DNA from: Croceimicrobium sp965228705
GTDB lineage: Bacteria; Bacteroidota; Bacteroidia; Flavobacteriales; Schleiferiaceae
Assembly (NCBI RefSeq): GCF_965228705.1
Contig: NZ_OZ245832.1
Coordinates: 62,001 to 126,000 of the forward strand
Direction: 5' to 3'
DNA: 64,000 nt
Made by a program: the position numbers and the translations under genes. Each line of letters starts with the position of its first letter. Position 1 is the stretch's first letter. The notes under the pieces were generated by a model that was not told where the DNA came from, made no database searches, and saw only the letters and a list, made by a program, of their open reading frames with translations. Below, one piece after another: positions 18,896 to 27,916 of this stretch.

Positions 18896-19749
18896 AAAAG
18901 GCCTAATAAATTGATGTTTTCGCGCAGATCCTTCTCGCTAATCATCGGCGAAAGCTGGTAATTGCTGGGAACCGACATATCTTTTACTTCTCCAATATAG
19001 CGTTCCAATAAGCTGTGGAGCTTGTCACCTTTCAGGCTTAAGCCAGCCACTTTTAAGTGTAATTCGGTAGGTAGAAAACGGTTTTGCTCCAGGCTGTACA
19101 AGATGAAGTATAAAAGGTCTTCTTCCGTTTGATATTGGAATTTGTTATACCACTGAACCTTGCCTTTTTGGGCTAGATAGAAGTCGGCTTCACTGGGACT
19201 AACATATAAAATTCCGGTAAAGTCTTCGCTCTTACTGGTTTGGTATAAGTTTTCAATGCTGGTCGCCTGATGTTGTATTTGGGCCTGCATAAAGCGTTTG
19301 CTCAACCATTCGCTAATACGCTCAGGAATGGCATGCAGCATGAGCGCTTCACTATGGGTCCAATGATCCGTGTAAATTCGATCTCCCTTTTGAAGCTTGG
19401 CGGTATAGGATAAAATTTGCTGGCCTTTGCCTTTTTGGTAAAAGTGCTCGGGAACCAGACTGAATTTTTGAAAATTAACCAGACATTTAATACTGGCAGA
19501 TAAATCGGGGTTAACCGGCAATTGATCTAGCGTTTTTTCAAAGAGATCAATCAATTTGGATTCGGATTTTTCTTCTTTCCAAAATCTTTGGGCGCTAAGA
19601 AGGATACGACTTTTGTTCTCCCCAGCTACCATAATGGAAAAGCCTGTCTTGGACAGGCTTAACACGGTATGACAATCTTTGAGCGTATCGCGGTTTAAGC
19701 CTTGATCGACTTTGAGCGAAAGCTCGGCTATATTATCTCCAGTTACCAC
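18892..19749 (-). CDS. DUF3822 family protein
   Basis: 285-aa cytoplasmic protein of the Bacteroidota-restricted DUF3822 family, recognised from its position next to rsmD and its overall pattern; function not established. I recall structural-genomics work placing the family in the actin-like ATPase fold, but could not check this. The sequence shows repeated two-lobed features (CHTVLSLSKTGFSIMV near the start, GILYVSPSEADFYLAQKGK in the middle), as expected of two RNaseH-like halves. No obvious intact nucleotide-binding loop. It overlaps the upstream pilin-like gene by 17 bp and rsmD by 4 bp, so expression is tightly coupled. Confidence 0.75.
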   Translation of the reverse strand: MVTGDNIAELSLKVDQGLNRDTLKDCHTVLSLSKTGFSIMVAGENKSRILLSAQRFWKEEKSESKLIDLFEKTLDQLPVNPDLSASIKCLVNFQKFSLVPEHFYQKGKGQQILSYTAKLQKGDRIYTDHWTHSEALMLHAIPERISEWLSKRFMQAQIQHQATSIENLYQTSKSEDFTGILYVSPSEADFYLAQKGKVQWYNKFQYQTEEDLLYFILYSLEQNRFLPTELHLKVAGLSLKGDKLHSLLERYIGEVKDMSVPSNYQLSPMISEKDLRENINLLGLL

Positions 19750-20341
19750 TTAATGTAGGTTCGTTCATATCGCCTACTTGCAAGGCATATTCCTCATCAA
19801 TGTACTGGCTGTACTTATTTAAAACATCGTGGAAAATGGCGGTATTCGGAGCCTTGGCTTCAAATACGGGAACTACCACATCATTCACCTCCAGCTTACC
19901 GGCCTTTAATTCAAATTCCTTTTTATCGCTGAAAGGAATGTAGCGTAAGGTCTCTGGATCAAAATCTGCACTAAAGAGTTTCAGTTTTACAGATTCGTAG
20001 CCTAAAATTTTCTTTACAATGGTATCCTTTTCCATTTCTTGTTGGTAGGTCTCATTGTAATACATAAAGGTAGAGTCTTTACGCTCTACTCGGGCAATTT
20101 TACCGGTATCTACAAAAGCGATTACCGCGTTTAAGTCGGCAGCGAACTCGCTGTACTCAGTACGATAGGCTTTTTGAATATCTCGAATTTGCTCCAGTTT
20201 AGATTTCACCGCTGTATAGCGACGCTCTTTTAATTTTTCGAAGTTGATCGGGTCAAGGATGATCGAGTATAGGCGATAACCCAAGAAAACAATCAATAAG
20301 AAAAGACCAATCTTAATTAGCGTTGAAGTCGTGGAATTCAT
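19733..20341 (-). CDS. Single-pass membrane protein, pseudopilin-like organisation
   Basis: 202 aa with one N-terminal membrane helix (residues about 8-27) flanked by few charges. A long charged helix follows (KLKERRYTAVKSKLEQIRDIQKAYRTEYSEF), then a soluble domain. This layout, with the IQKAYRTEYSEFAADLN segment, resembles the alpha1 helix of type II secretion pseudopilins. It lacks a clear prepilin-peptidase cleavage site (no GF-type motif before the helix). Family function is unknown. It is first in the operon with DUF3822 and rsmD; the promoter is at 20376-20404. Confidence 0.6.
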   Translation of the reverse strand: MNSTTSTLIKIGLFLLIVFLGYRLYSIILDPINFEKLKERRYTAVKSKLEQIRDIQKAYRTEYSEFAADLNAVIAFVDTGKIARVERKDSTFMYYNETYQQEMEKDTIVKKILGYESVKLKLFSADFDPETLRYIPFSDKKEFELKAGKLEVNDVVVPVFEAKAPNTAIFHDVLNKYSQYIDEEYALQVGDMNEPTLSGNWR

Positions 20342-20375
20342 TCTATTTACGGACGTTTGGTGTTCGTGCTTGCGA

Positions 20376-20404
20376 CAAAACTACAATTTTTTTTAGTTGG
20401 CAAA
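20376..20404 (-). promoter_or_regulatory. Promoter of the pilin-like / DUF3822 / rsmD operon
   Basis: Minus strand TTTG (20404-20401), 17-nt spacer, TAGTTTTG (20383-20376), full match to TAnnTTTG. It interleaves with the helicase promoter on the other strand, so the two divergent units share a compact control region. Confidence 0.6.
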
Positions 20405-20428
20405 CTTGTTTTTTCAACCCTACTTTTG
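20397..20428 (+). promoter_or_regulatory. Promoter of the RecD2-like helicase, leaderless
   Basis: TTG (20397-20399), 21-nt spacer, TACTTTTG (20421-20428). The expected transcription start falls at or next to the ATG (20433), predicting a leaderless mRNA. Confidence 0.6.
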
Positions 20429-20432
20429 AAGG

Positions 20433-21872
20433 ATGAATAAGGAATGGAAAAGAGCTTTTTATACGCATCTGAAAAAGGCTTTTCCCTATCAGCCAACCCA
20501 GGGGCAGTTAGAAGCATTTAAACAATTAACGCTCTTTTTCGCGGAACCGCGTACCGACCTTGTTTTTTTATTGCGAGGTTATGCCGGAACCGGGAAAACC
20601 AGCCTTATTCAAGCTTTGGTTCCCAGCCTGGAGGCCTTTCAAAAGAAAGCAGTTTTATTAGCTCCCACTGGTAGAGCGGCCAAGGTGATGAGTCTGTATT
20701 CCGGTCGACCGGCATTTACCATTCATAAATATGTGTACCGCTTGCAAACGGATGGACGAGGTTTTTCCATTTTCCGTTTGCGACCCAATAAGGCCCGCGA
20801 CACCGTTTTTATTATTGATGAGGCTTCAATGATCAATGATGATCGCAGTGATTGGTCGGGTTCAGTATTAGCCGACTTGCTCGAATTTGTAAATAGTGGT
20901 GTGCGTTGTCAACTCTTATTGGTAGGAGATACCGCTCAGCTACCCCCGGTGGGAAGCGATGAAAGTCCGGCCTTGAATGGTGATTATCTAGCCCGTTTGT
21001 ATGGTTTGGAAAATTATGGAGTGGAACTGAAAGAAGTAATGCGGCAAGAACAGGAGTCACAGCTTTTAGCCAATGCCACCTTTTTACGGAATTTACAGAT
21101 TCAGCCCCCCTATGATCAGCCGCAGTTTAAATTAGGTCCGGATGTATTGCGTTTGCAGGAGGGCTTTGAGGTGGAAGATGCCTTGAACCAAGCTATCTCT
21201 GAAGTAGGTAAGGAAGAGATGTGCATTATCGTTCGGTCGAATAAACGCGCCAATCTCTACAATCAGCAATTACGGCGTCGGGTACTTTGGCAGGAGGATG
21301 AGATTTCGACCGGTGACTATCTGATGGTAGTTAAAAATAATTACCACTGGTTACCGGATGGACATAAGGCCAGCTTTATTGCTAATGGGGATATTTTGGA
21401 ATTGTTGGAGATCTACCAATTGATTGAGCTTTATGGAAAGCGTTTTGCCCGCGTGAAATTGCGCTTCACGGACTATGCTGATGCCGAGCCCTTTGAAAGT
21501 ATCATCTTATTGGATGTATTGGATCATCCGGGCGCTTCATTAAGTTGGGAGGAACAAAGGGCTTTCGCCGATGAGGTGGCCTTGGATTATCAGGATTTAC
21601 CTAGCAAAGCTGCAATTATGAAGGAGCTTAAAGAGAATCCCTATCTCAATGCCTTGCAGGTGAAATTTGCCTATGCTATTACGGGGCATAAAGCCCAGGG
21701 TGGACAGTGGAAAAGGGTTTTTGTAGAACATCCCTGGCGGCCGGAAGAAGAAATCACTTTGGACTATTTGCGTTGGCTGTATACGGCCATTACTCGAGCA
21801 CGGGAGGAGGTTTATTTATTGGGCTTTCCAGATCATTATTTCGCTCAGGCTTCGGAGCCAGATTGGGAATAG
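20433..21872 (+). CDS. RecD2-like superfamily 1B DNA helicase / AAA ATPase
   Basis: 479-aa SF1B helicase in the compact form common in Bacteroidota, without the N-terminal extension of full RecD2. Walker A is GYAGTGKT (49-56), Walker B IIDEASM, motif III LLVGDTAQLPPVG. C-terminal motifs are AITGHKAQGGQWKRVFVE and RWLYTAITRAREEVYLLG (UvrD_C_2 type). It likely unwinds DNA 5'-3' in repair or recombination; no RecB or RecC partner is adjacent. The ATG lies 5 nt after a TAnnTTTG element. Its 3' end overlaps the convergent GluQRS gene by 28 bp. Confidence 0.9.
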   Translation: MNKEWKRAFYTHLKKAFPYQPTQGQLEAFKQLTLFFAEPRTDLVFLLRGYAGTGKTSLIQALVPSLEAFQKKAVLLAPTGRAAKVMSLYSGRPAFTIHKYVYRLQTDGRGFSIFRLRPNKARDTVFIIDEASMINDDRSDWSGSVLADLLEFVNSGVRCQLLLVGDTAQLPPVGSDESPALNGDYLARLYGLENYGVELKEVMRQEQESQLLANATFLRNLQIQPPYDQPQFKLGPDVLRLQEGFEVEDALNQAISEVGKEEMCIIVRSNKRANLYNQQLRRRVLWQEDEISTGDYLMVVKNNYHWLPDGHKASFIANGDILELLEIYQLIELYGKRFARVKLRFTDYADAEPFESIILLDVLDHPGASLSWEEQRAFADEVALDYQDLPSKAAIMKELKENPYLNALQVKFAYAITGHKAQGGQWKRVFVEHPWRPEEEITLDYLRWLYTAITRAREEVYLLGFPDHYFAQASEPDWE

Positions 21873-22732
21873 AGCGCCAGAAGTTCAGTTAAAGAATCCG
21901 GACTTTCCTTTAAGCCTAAATACCTACTTAAATTTTGAAAGAGCTTTTTTTGCGCTTGAGGATTTTGGTAAATTTTAGCCGCAGGTGCAGATTGACTTTT
22001 CGATAGTTTTTCCCCCTCTCGGCGAATCAGGGGATGATGATGGAAGTGAATCGCCTCAAAACTCTTCAGCTTAAGTTCTTGGGCCAGGGCCATTTGGAAA
22101 AGACTGGAATCCCAAAGGTCTTCACCGCGTACAATATGGCTGATCTTAAAATGTACATCATCGATTAGGGAGGCCATTTGATAAGAAGGATGACCAGCTT
22201 TGCTTTTAAGTACAGTATAATGCATGGCTTGAGGAAAGTCTTCTGAATGAGAATTTCCTGACCAAGCTTTAATTTTAAAGTGACCTGAGTTTTTCTTCCA
22301 GCGCCAGGCGAAATCAGGATTATCCAAGCTCAAATTTCGATTCAAGCAGGTACCTGGATATATGCCTTCAGGGTTTAGCTCCAAAATGTCTTTGCGGGAA
22401 CAATCACAGGCGAAAACTTGCTTTTGATATTTGAGCTGATGTAAGGCGCTGTGATATAGATCCAAACGCAGCTCTTGCGACCAGTTTTTTTCAAAATCCT
22501 CAATTCCGGAGGGCCCTTCATTATAGTCGATACCCAATATATCCAGGCTGCGGAATACATCTTCCAAATACTCCACTCGATAGCGTGCACGATCGAGATC
22601 ATCAATGCGAAGCAGGATAGAGAGACCTTCCTTTCTTGCCATCAACCAAGTTAGGGCAAAGGCAAAGAGGTTCCCCTGATGTAAATATCCAGAGGGAGTA
22701 GGAGCGATGCGGGTTTTGGCTTTGAATTGCAA
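21845..22732 (-). CDS. gluQ: Glutamyl-Q tRNA(Asp) synthetase-like protein (GluQRS)
   Basis: 295-aa truncated glutamyl-tRNA synthetase paralogue lacking the anticodon-binding domain. In the characterised family it charges the queuosine base of tRNA(Asp) with glutamate. Class I motifs: PTPSGYLHQGN (HIGH-like, 11-21) and GEKLSKSQ (KMSKS-like). The zinc site of GluQRS, Cys-x-Cys then Tyr-x3-Cys, is present (CDCSRKD...YPGTC). The only reasonable start is TTG 22730-22732; a stop lies two codons upstream and the family core begins right after. Convergent overlap with the helicase gene. Confidence 0.88.
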   Translation of the reverse strand: MQFKAKTRIAPTPSGYLHQGNLFAFALTWLMARKEGLSILLRIDDLDRARYRVEYLEDVFRSLDILGIDYNEGPSGIEDFEKNWSQELRLDLYHSALHQLKYQKQVFACDCSRKDILELNPEGIYPGTCLNRNLSLDNPDFAWRWKKNSGHFKIKAWSGNSHSEDFPQAMHYTVLKSKAGHPSYQMASLIDDVHFKISHIVRGEDLWDSSLFQMALAQELKLKSFEAIHFHHHPLIRREGEKLSKSQSAPAAKIYQNPQAQKKLFQNLSRYLGLKESPDSLTELLALYSQSGSEA

Positions 22733-22757
22733 AATTCAACTAATTAAAGAAATGGTC

Positions 22758-22788
22758 TTTGTGTTCAACTAGGATGTTTCTATTTTCG
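22758..22788 (+). promoter_or_regulatory. Promoter that fixes the start of the M48 protease gene
   Basis: TTTG (22758-22761), 19-nt spacer, TATTTTCG (22781-22788; one mismatch to TAnnTTTG). Transcription would begin near 22794, so the in-frame TTG at 22759 and ATG at 22774 cannot be the start. That leaves TTG 22825. Confidence 0.55.
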
Positions 22789-22824
22789 GCCAAATTATGC
22801 ATCATAAACCTTAATCCATCCATT

Positions 22825-24933
22825 TTGAAACAGTCACTATTTGTGCTGTCCTTTGTTCTGCTTATGGCATTTGGTCTTTCTGCTCAAAGGCCTGAATCAA
22901 AAATACAGAATGATAGCCGCTTGCTTTCTAAGGAATTCCTAAACCTGAATTGGGAAGATCGCTTGAATCATATATTATATTCGGATAGCATTTTTGATAG
23001 CGATCGATATCAGCAAGAGGGTAGAGTTCCATTTTTAGCTTTTAGTCATTTCGAATTTGAACAAAGCTTAGCCGAAGAGCTATTCTATTTAGAGGGTCCA
23101 GAGCTGGAATATATTAACAGAATCCATCAGCGACTCCTGCAATCGAATGAAGCCCTGGCGAAAGCAACACAAGTAGTAGTTATAAATGACTTTCAGGTAA
23201 ATGCCTTTTGTCATCCCAATGGTGTAATTGCAATTACCACGGGTTTATTAGCTCGCATGGAAACCGAAGGTGAGTTAGCTTTTGTAATTGCGCATGAAGC
23301 TGCGCATTATGCTTTAGACCATTCATTTATTAGGCACTCCTCTGCTGAAATGGAGGGAGAAGGAGACTATTTTTCTTCGAGTAAAAAAATATATGCTCAT
23401 CGGGAATATCTAAAAAGATCAAAAGAACATGAGCTGGCAGCAGATCGCGAAGCTGTAAAAACCATGCTAGCGGCAGGATACGGAATTGCGGAAGCTGAAT
23501 CGCTGCTGGTAAAACTTTTCCGATCGGATTTACCGATGGAAATGAAGCCTTTAAGTCAAAGTCCTCTAATCGATGGGATTGACTTTCAACTTCCGGAGAA
23601 ATTGGTATTAAAGGATACTTCCGGATTTCGGACCAATTATAATTATCGAGATGAAGGACATACGCATCCTAATATTGGAGAGCGGATTACAGCTTTGCAA
23701 GCATATACTACAGATGAAGCTGAGGAGATAAAGGCTTTAGTCAGTGAAATGGACTTCCAAAACTTAAAAGATTGGTCTAGAAAGAGGCTGATTTTAGAGG
23801 CCAGGATGGGAATGGATGTGGCCAAATTGAGTTATGAATTTGCTTCCTATAAGGGCCCGTATGAAGGAGAGAGTTTAGAAGTTGACTATCAATACTACAG
23901 CAGTTTATACCGTTTGATAGCTCTAATGGACATCAATAAAATAAGTCAAATTATTCCTGAAATTCAATACGTAGACGGTCCTGTGCAGGCCTATTACTAC
24001 AGCTTAAAGAATATCAACATTGATGAATTGGCTCTTTTGAGTTTATCAAATTTAAATCACTATTATCATAAGGGGCTTGACCTTGAGCGGTTTGAAGAAA
24101 TTGAATGGGCCATTTTGGCCATTATTCTGAAAGAGGAAAAACCAATGAGCAGTGCCGCATCTTTAATCATGAAGAATCCCTTTCCTACTGCTTTACAAAC
24201 ATCCTTTAAAGAGGGGCTGGGGAAGTGGTTAAGTGGTTTCAAAGGTGGTGAGTTCGAAGATTTGGCCCATACAATGGCGTCTATATATGAGATTAAGCAA
24301 TTAGAGGCAGAGCGAATTTCATCCTACGTTGAATTAAGGCAAAGAATTGTTGAAAATGACCGAGAATCAAAGGATGATCTTATTAAACGCAGGGTCATTG
24401 AGGTAAATGCATTCAGTTTATTTGATTACAGTAGTAGTGCTTCACATGGAGATACAGAACTGTTTGAAACGGGTGAGAACATTGATTTCCTGATGCCAAA
24501 GGTGAATTTTGAGTTGGATCCGGTGGAACCTGAAAATATGGGTGTTTTCTATGGGCATAAAGGTTCATTAGTTAAAAACCTTAAGAATTACGGGCCGCCG
24601 GGGATTCAATTTTATATGCCGCTACAAATGGATTCGGTTAATCCGGTGGAAGCACATCAATATCAAATGAGAATGTCTCGTCTTTCTGAAGTAAGGATTT
24701 TCAATCATCTTAAGATTGCACCTTTAACTGATCCTAGATTTAAAGATTCACCTTTAATTGGAATAGTGGAAATCTATGACGACTATGATATGAAAGCAGT
24801 CATGCCTTTGGTAGACCCATATTCCGGAGAAATGATAGAGCTTACATCAAAAACCAGTGCCTTACTACCAGGAGGATCAAGCCTTGAGTATTTAGTGGAA
24901 AGTTTAATGGAAAATATTAAATGGGACGAATGA
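22825..24933 (+). CDS. Exported M48 family metalloprotease with long C-terminal region
   Basis: 702-aa secreted or periplasmic zinc protease. The peptidase domain has HEAAH (H157, E158, H161) and the third ligand in ELAADREA (about E203). It resembles the periplasmic BepA/YfgC-type M48 group involved in envelope quality control. The following about 450 residues are not recognised, without clear TPRs. The TTG at 22825 gives a clean signal peptide (KQSLFVLSFVLLMAFGLSAQ) and fits the promoter. The stop overlaps the next ATG (ATGA), coupling it to the unknown gene downstream. Both genes are more AT-rich than neighbouring housekeeping genes. Confidence 0.8.
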   Translation: MKQSLFVLSFVLLMAFGLSAQRPESKIQNDSRLLSKEFLNLNWEDRLNHILYSDSIFDSDRYQQEGRVPFLAFSHFEFEQSLAEELFYLEGPELEYINRIHQRLLQSNEALAKATQVVVINDFQVNAFCHPNGVIAITTGLLARMETEGELAFVIAHEAAHYALDHSFIRHSSAEMEGEGDYFSSSKKIYAHREYLKRSKEHELAADREAVKTMLAAGYGIAEAESLLVKLFRSDLPMEMKPLSQSPLIDGIDFQLPEKLVLKDTSGFRTNYNYRDEGHTHPNIGERITALQAYTTDEAEEIKALVSEMDFQNLKDWSRKRLILEARMGMDVAKLSYEFASYKGPYEGESLEVDYQYYSSLYRLIALMDINKISQIIPEIQYVDGPVQAYYYSLKNINIDELALLSLSNLNHYYHKGLDLERFEEIEWAILAIILKEEKPMSSAASLIMKNPFPTALQTSFKEGLGKWLSGFKGGEFEDLAHTMASIYEIKQLEAERISSYVELRQRIVENDRESKDDLIKRRVIEVNAFSLFDYSSSASHGDTELFETGENIDFLMPKVNFELDPVEPENMGVFYGHKGSLVKNLKNYGPPGIQFYMPLQMDSVNPVEAHQYQMRMSRLSEVRIFNHLKIAPLTDPRFKDSPLIGIVEIYDDYDMKAVMPLVDPYSGEMIELTSKTSALLPGGSSLEYLVESLMENIKWDE

Positions 24934-26459
24934 AAGAAAGGTTTGCAATACTACTAGGCTTTTGTCTTGGCACACTTTCTCTTAGTGCTCAAAATCTTGA
25001 CTACAGAGGGAAGGGCTATTTGCAAATTTTAGGAGAGATTGAAGGCGATTTGGTTATTCAGGATCTTGATAGGATCGATCTTCATCAAAATTTAATCGAT
25101 TTTGAAATCGTGAAGTTTTCGGAGGGAAACTCAGATTTTGAGAAATATGATGCTGATGACTTAATAGGGGATTTTGATTTCAATAAAGTTCTTGTCAACG
25201 CAGTTGTAGATGATACCTTGTCCGTATTAGCAACTGTATATAATGTTGATGATAGCGTGGACGTAATGCGTTATTATTTTAATGCAGAGATGAACTTGGT
25301 GAAGTCAGCGCTATTGTTGCGTTATGTAGATCATCATCGCAGTGCAGTTCAAGCTTATTTTAATCAGGATTTATCACATTTCATCGTACAGGCAAATGTG
25401 CTTAATAAAGGGAATACCTCGGTTTTGTTTTTAGCAGGCTTTAGGTCTTCAAATAATGAAATGCTCTTTATGGATTCTGAAGTAGGCTCTATCTATCAAA
25501 GTGGATTTTTATGGACCCATGTGATGGAAGAAGGCAGGTATGCTTTTTATGTTGATAGCTTGGAGAACTTTTATTTTAGCAGCTCCCAAAAGAGTTTACG
25601 CTGTTACAGAGCTGAGGATGGTTTTAAACCTTGGTTTTTGCCTTTGAGGCCTAGTAATTTATCATCGGTCCAATTCGTGGGAAATATAGCATTCCGAAAA
25701 GTGAAAGGAGATAAGCTCTTCCTAACGGGACGGATTTTGGAGATGGCTGGAAATAAAGTAAGCTATAACATTAATGGCTCTTTTTCAAAAAGGCCAAACA
25801 TGATTGATATGGGCTTTATCTCGGCAAATATTAGGCCTTCTCTTCAAGAAATAGAACTGAGTGAGGTGAAGTTATTTGAAAATGCGGGGAAAGAAGAACC
25901 CGTATACTACAATCCTGAAAATGGAGGACACTATGGGTATGAAAGCTGGAATCAAGAATTAATAGAGCTTAATGATAGCCTTGTTTTGGTGATTCGTGAG
26001 AAATACCTTGACTTGCAGTACAACAGGTTTATGCTTGACTTACAGATGCTATTATTTTCGAAGGACGGGAAGCTTTTAGATACCTATGATCTTGGGAAAC
26101 AACAAAATACTGTAGTTCAGTCTACCAAGGCAAATTTTGCTTCTTACTCTTATCAGATTAATGGTGGTAAAATTAGATTGGCTTACTATGAAGTGCCTGT
26201 GAAAGAACGGGGGGAAATTACCATGTTTAGTTATCGAGCGGACGATATGGCGGATAAGAAAACAATGAAAAATGTGGAGTGGGCAGTATGGGAGTTTTCT
26301 TTTGGGGATAAAAGGCTCGATGGAAGACGCCTTAATAATAGAGCCTTAGAATCATATTTTATTGTAGGAAACATTCCACAAGAGATAAAACCCGAAGAAT
26401 GGACTCAAGTAGTATTTGATAATGAAAAAACGGGCTTTGTGAAAATGAGTCTTTTTTAA
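24930..26459 (+). CDS. Exported protein of unknown function coupled to the M48 protease
   Basis: 509-aa protein from ATG 24930, which overlaps the protease stop as ATGA; an in-frame ATG at 24921 is less likely. A signal peptide (FAILLGFCLGTLSLSAQ) indicates export. The remainder is beta-rich, with many Asp, Phe and Tyr residues and repeated short strands, suggesting a propeller or sandwich fold (for example DSLENFYFSSSQKSLRCYRAEDG). No T9SS tail, lipobox or catalytic motif. I do not recognise the family. Tight coupling suggests a substrate, inhibitor or scaffold of the protease; that is inference only. Confidence 0.65.
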   Translation: MKERFAILLGFCLGTLSLSAQNLDYRGKGYLQILGEIEGDLVIQDLDRIDLHQNLIDFEIVKFSEGNSDFEKYDADDLIGDFDFNKVLVNAVVDDTLSVLATVYNVDDSVDVMRYYFNAEMNLVKSALLLRYVDHHRSAVQAYFNQDLSHFIVQANVLNKGNTSVLFLAGFRSSNNEMLFMDSEVGSIYQSGFLWTHVMEEGRYAFYVDSLENFYFSSSQKSLRCYRAEDGFKPWFLPLRPSNLSSVQFVGNIAFRKVKGDKLFLTGRILEMAGNKVSYNINGSFSKRPNMIDMGFISANIRPSLQEIELSEVKLFENAGKEEPVYYNPENGGHYGYESWNQELIELNDSLVLVIREKYLDLQYNRFMLDLQMLLFSKDGKLLDTYDLGKQQNTVVQSTKANFASYSYQINGGKIRLAYYEVPVKERGEITMFSYRADDMADKKTMKNVEWAVWEFSFGDKRLDGRRLNNRALESYFIVGNIPQEIKPEEWTQVVFDNEKTGFVKMSLF

Positions 26460-26637
26460 AAGCTTATACTTTTACTCGTCTTGGTAGCTAGGAATTAACT
26501 TTTGTTAGAACTGAAGTTTTGGAGCTTGATTTCAAGTTTTAGGCTATTGCTGCAATACCTGAAATGGTTTAAGTTGGAATTGAATTTCAAGTAGCAAGAT
26601 TGAAGAACGCATTTTTAAAATGTTCTAATTTGCACTT
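26460..26637. other. Intergenic, AT-rich
   Basis: 178 bp between two plus-strand genes. No ORF, terminator hairpin or full promoter match seen; imperfect TTTCAAGT repeats occur near 26533 and 26585. Confidence 0.4.
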
Positions 26638-27189
26638 ATGAAACGCGCCCTCGGAAAATTCTTCTTTTACCTGGCCGGCTGGAAGTTGAAAGCCAATATT
26701 ACCGATGAAATCAAACATTCTGTAATGGTAGCGGCTCCCCATACTTCCAATTGGGACTTTCCCTTTGCCCTGGCCGCTTTCTGGATGATGGGGATCGATC
26801 TGAAGTACTTCATAAAAAACGCTTATACCCGCGGTTTACACGGATGGTTTTTTCGTTGGACGGGTGCCATTGGTGTAAACCAGAAGAAGCACGGTAACCT
26901 CACGGATTATGCTATCCGTTTGTTGAAGGAGCGTAAAATGGTAGTCTTAGTGCCCGCGGAAGGAACCCGTAAAAAAGTAGATAAATGGCGGACCGGTTTT
27001 TACCGCATTGCCATCGAAGCTAAGGTGCCTATTAGTCTGGGTTATCTGGACTATGCCAAAAAAGAAGCTGGCATCAGAGGGGTGTTTTGGCCCAGTGGTG
27101 ATTTTGATCAAGATATGGCCCATATCGAGGCACAATACCGCGATATAGGTCCAAAGTTTCCTGAGAATTATAATCCTAAGATTTACTAG
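26638..27189 (+). CDS. PlsC-type lysophospholipid/1-acylglycerol-phosphate acyltransferase-like protein
   Basis: 183-aa member of the LPLAT/PlsC superfamily, shorter than typical PlsC (about 240 aa). It has the catalytic HX4D motif APHTSNWD (H35, D40) and the acyl-acceptor motif PAEGTRKK. The N-terminus is amphipathic rather than a full membrane anchor. It probably transfers acyl chains in membrane lipid metabolism; the acceptor cannot be told. The stop shares the tetranucleotide CTAG (27186-27189) with the convergent SDR gene, each using one strand of it. Confidence 0.85.
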   Translation: MKRALGKFFFYLAGWKLKANITDEIKHSVMVAAPHTSNWDFPFALAAFWMMGIDLKYFIKNAYTRGLHGWFFRWTGAIGVNQKKHGNLTDYAIRLLKERKMVVLVPAEGTRKKVDKWRTGFYRIAIEAKVPISLGYLDYAKKEAGIRGVFWPSGDFDQDMAHIEAQYRDIGPKFPENYNPKIY

Positions 27190-27905
27190 GCGCCGGGAGG
27201 TCGGCTAGGTCGAACTTCTACCTTGCTGGGCAGAGTTCGGGGATTGATCTTTAATAAGTCTACCAGCAATTCGCCGATATCTTCAGGCTGAATTTTCCAG
27301 GCATCTTCCGCCGTTGGAGTGTGGCCATTAAAGTGACTGCTTACCGAGCCAGGCATAATGGTGCTTACTCGAATATCATATTTACGCAGGTCTAACATTA
27401 TAGATTGCGTCATCCCGGTAAGGGCAAACTTACTCGCATTATAGGCGCTGGCCGTGGGGAAGAAATTTGTGCCCGCCAGACTGCTAATGGTAAAGATGTA
27501 ACCCTTGGTTTTCTTAAGAGCATCTACACAAGCTTTGATACTGTAAAAAACACCGTTTACATTGGTGTCGATCAGCTCTTCCCATTTAGCCGGTTCCATC
27601 TCGTCAATAGGGGCAAAATGACCGATTCCGGCATTGGCAACCAAAACGTCTAAACGGCCAAATTTGGCAATGATATTTCCACAGGCACTTTCCAAATGAT
27701 CGTATTCGCGCACATTAACGGCTAAAGGAAGCACCTTGCCTCCGGTGCTGTCTTCCAGTTCCTGAGCAGCCGATTGGGCAGTTTCGAGATTGCGGGAGCT
27801 GATGGCTACTTTCATGCCCTGCTCTAATAGGGCCTGGGCAATTCCAAAGCCAATGCCTTTGTTGCCGCCGGTAATAAAGGCTACTTTGCCTTCTAATGAA
27901 TTCAT
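27186..27905 (-). CDS. Short-chain dehydrogenase/reductase (SDR)
   Basis: 239-aa classical SDR. NAD(P)-binding TGGNKGIGFG (12-21), NAG (91-93), catalytic Ser near 142, YNASK (Y155, K159). Substrate unknown; the closest familiar subgroup is the FabG/3-ketoacyl reductase-like SDRs. It starts 11 bp after the SRAP gene stop on the same strand and so may be its operon partner. Confidence 0.9.
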   Translation of the reverse strand: MNSLEGKVAFITGGNKGIGFGIAQALLEQGMKVAISSRNLETAQSAAQELEDSTGGKVLPLAVNVREYDHLESACGNIIAKFGRLDVLVANAGIGHFAPIDEMEPAKWEELIDTNVNGVFYSIKACVDALKKTKGYIFTISSLAGTNFFPTASAYNASKFALTGMTQSIMLDLRKYDIRVSTIMPGSVSSHFNGHTPTAEDAWKIQPEDIGELLVDLLKINPRTLPSKVEVRPSRPPGA

Positions 27906-27916
27906 ATAGGGATTTT

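Noticed and set aside
22759..22824. Upstream TTG/ATG starts of the M48 gene
   Set aside because: They lie at or within the promoter (TTTG-N19-TATTTTCG) and would precede the clear signal peptide.
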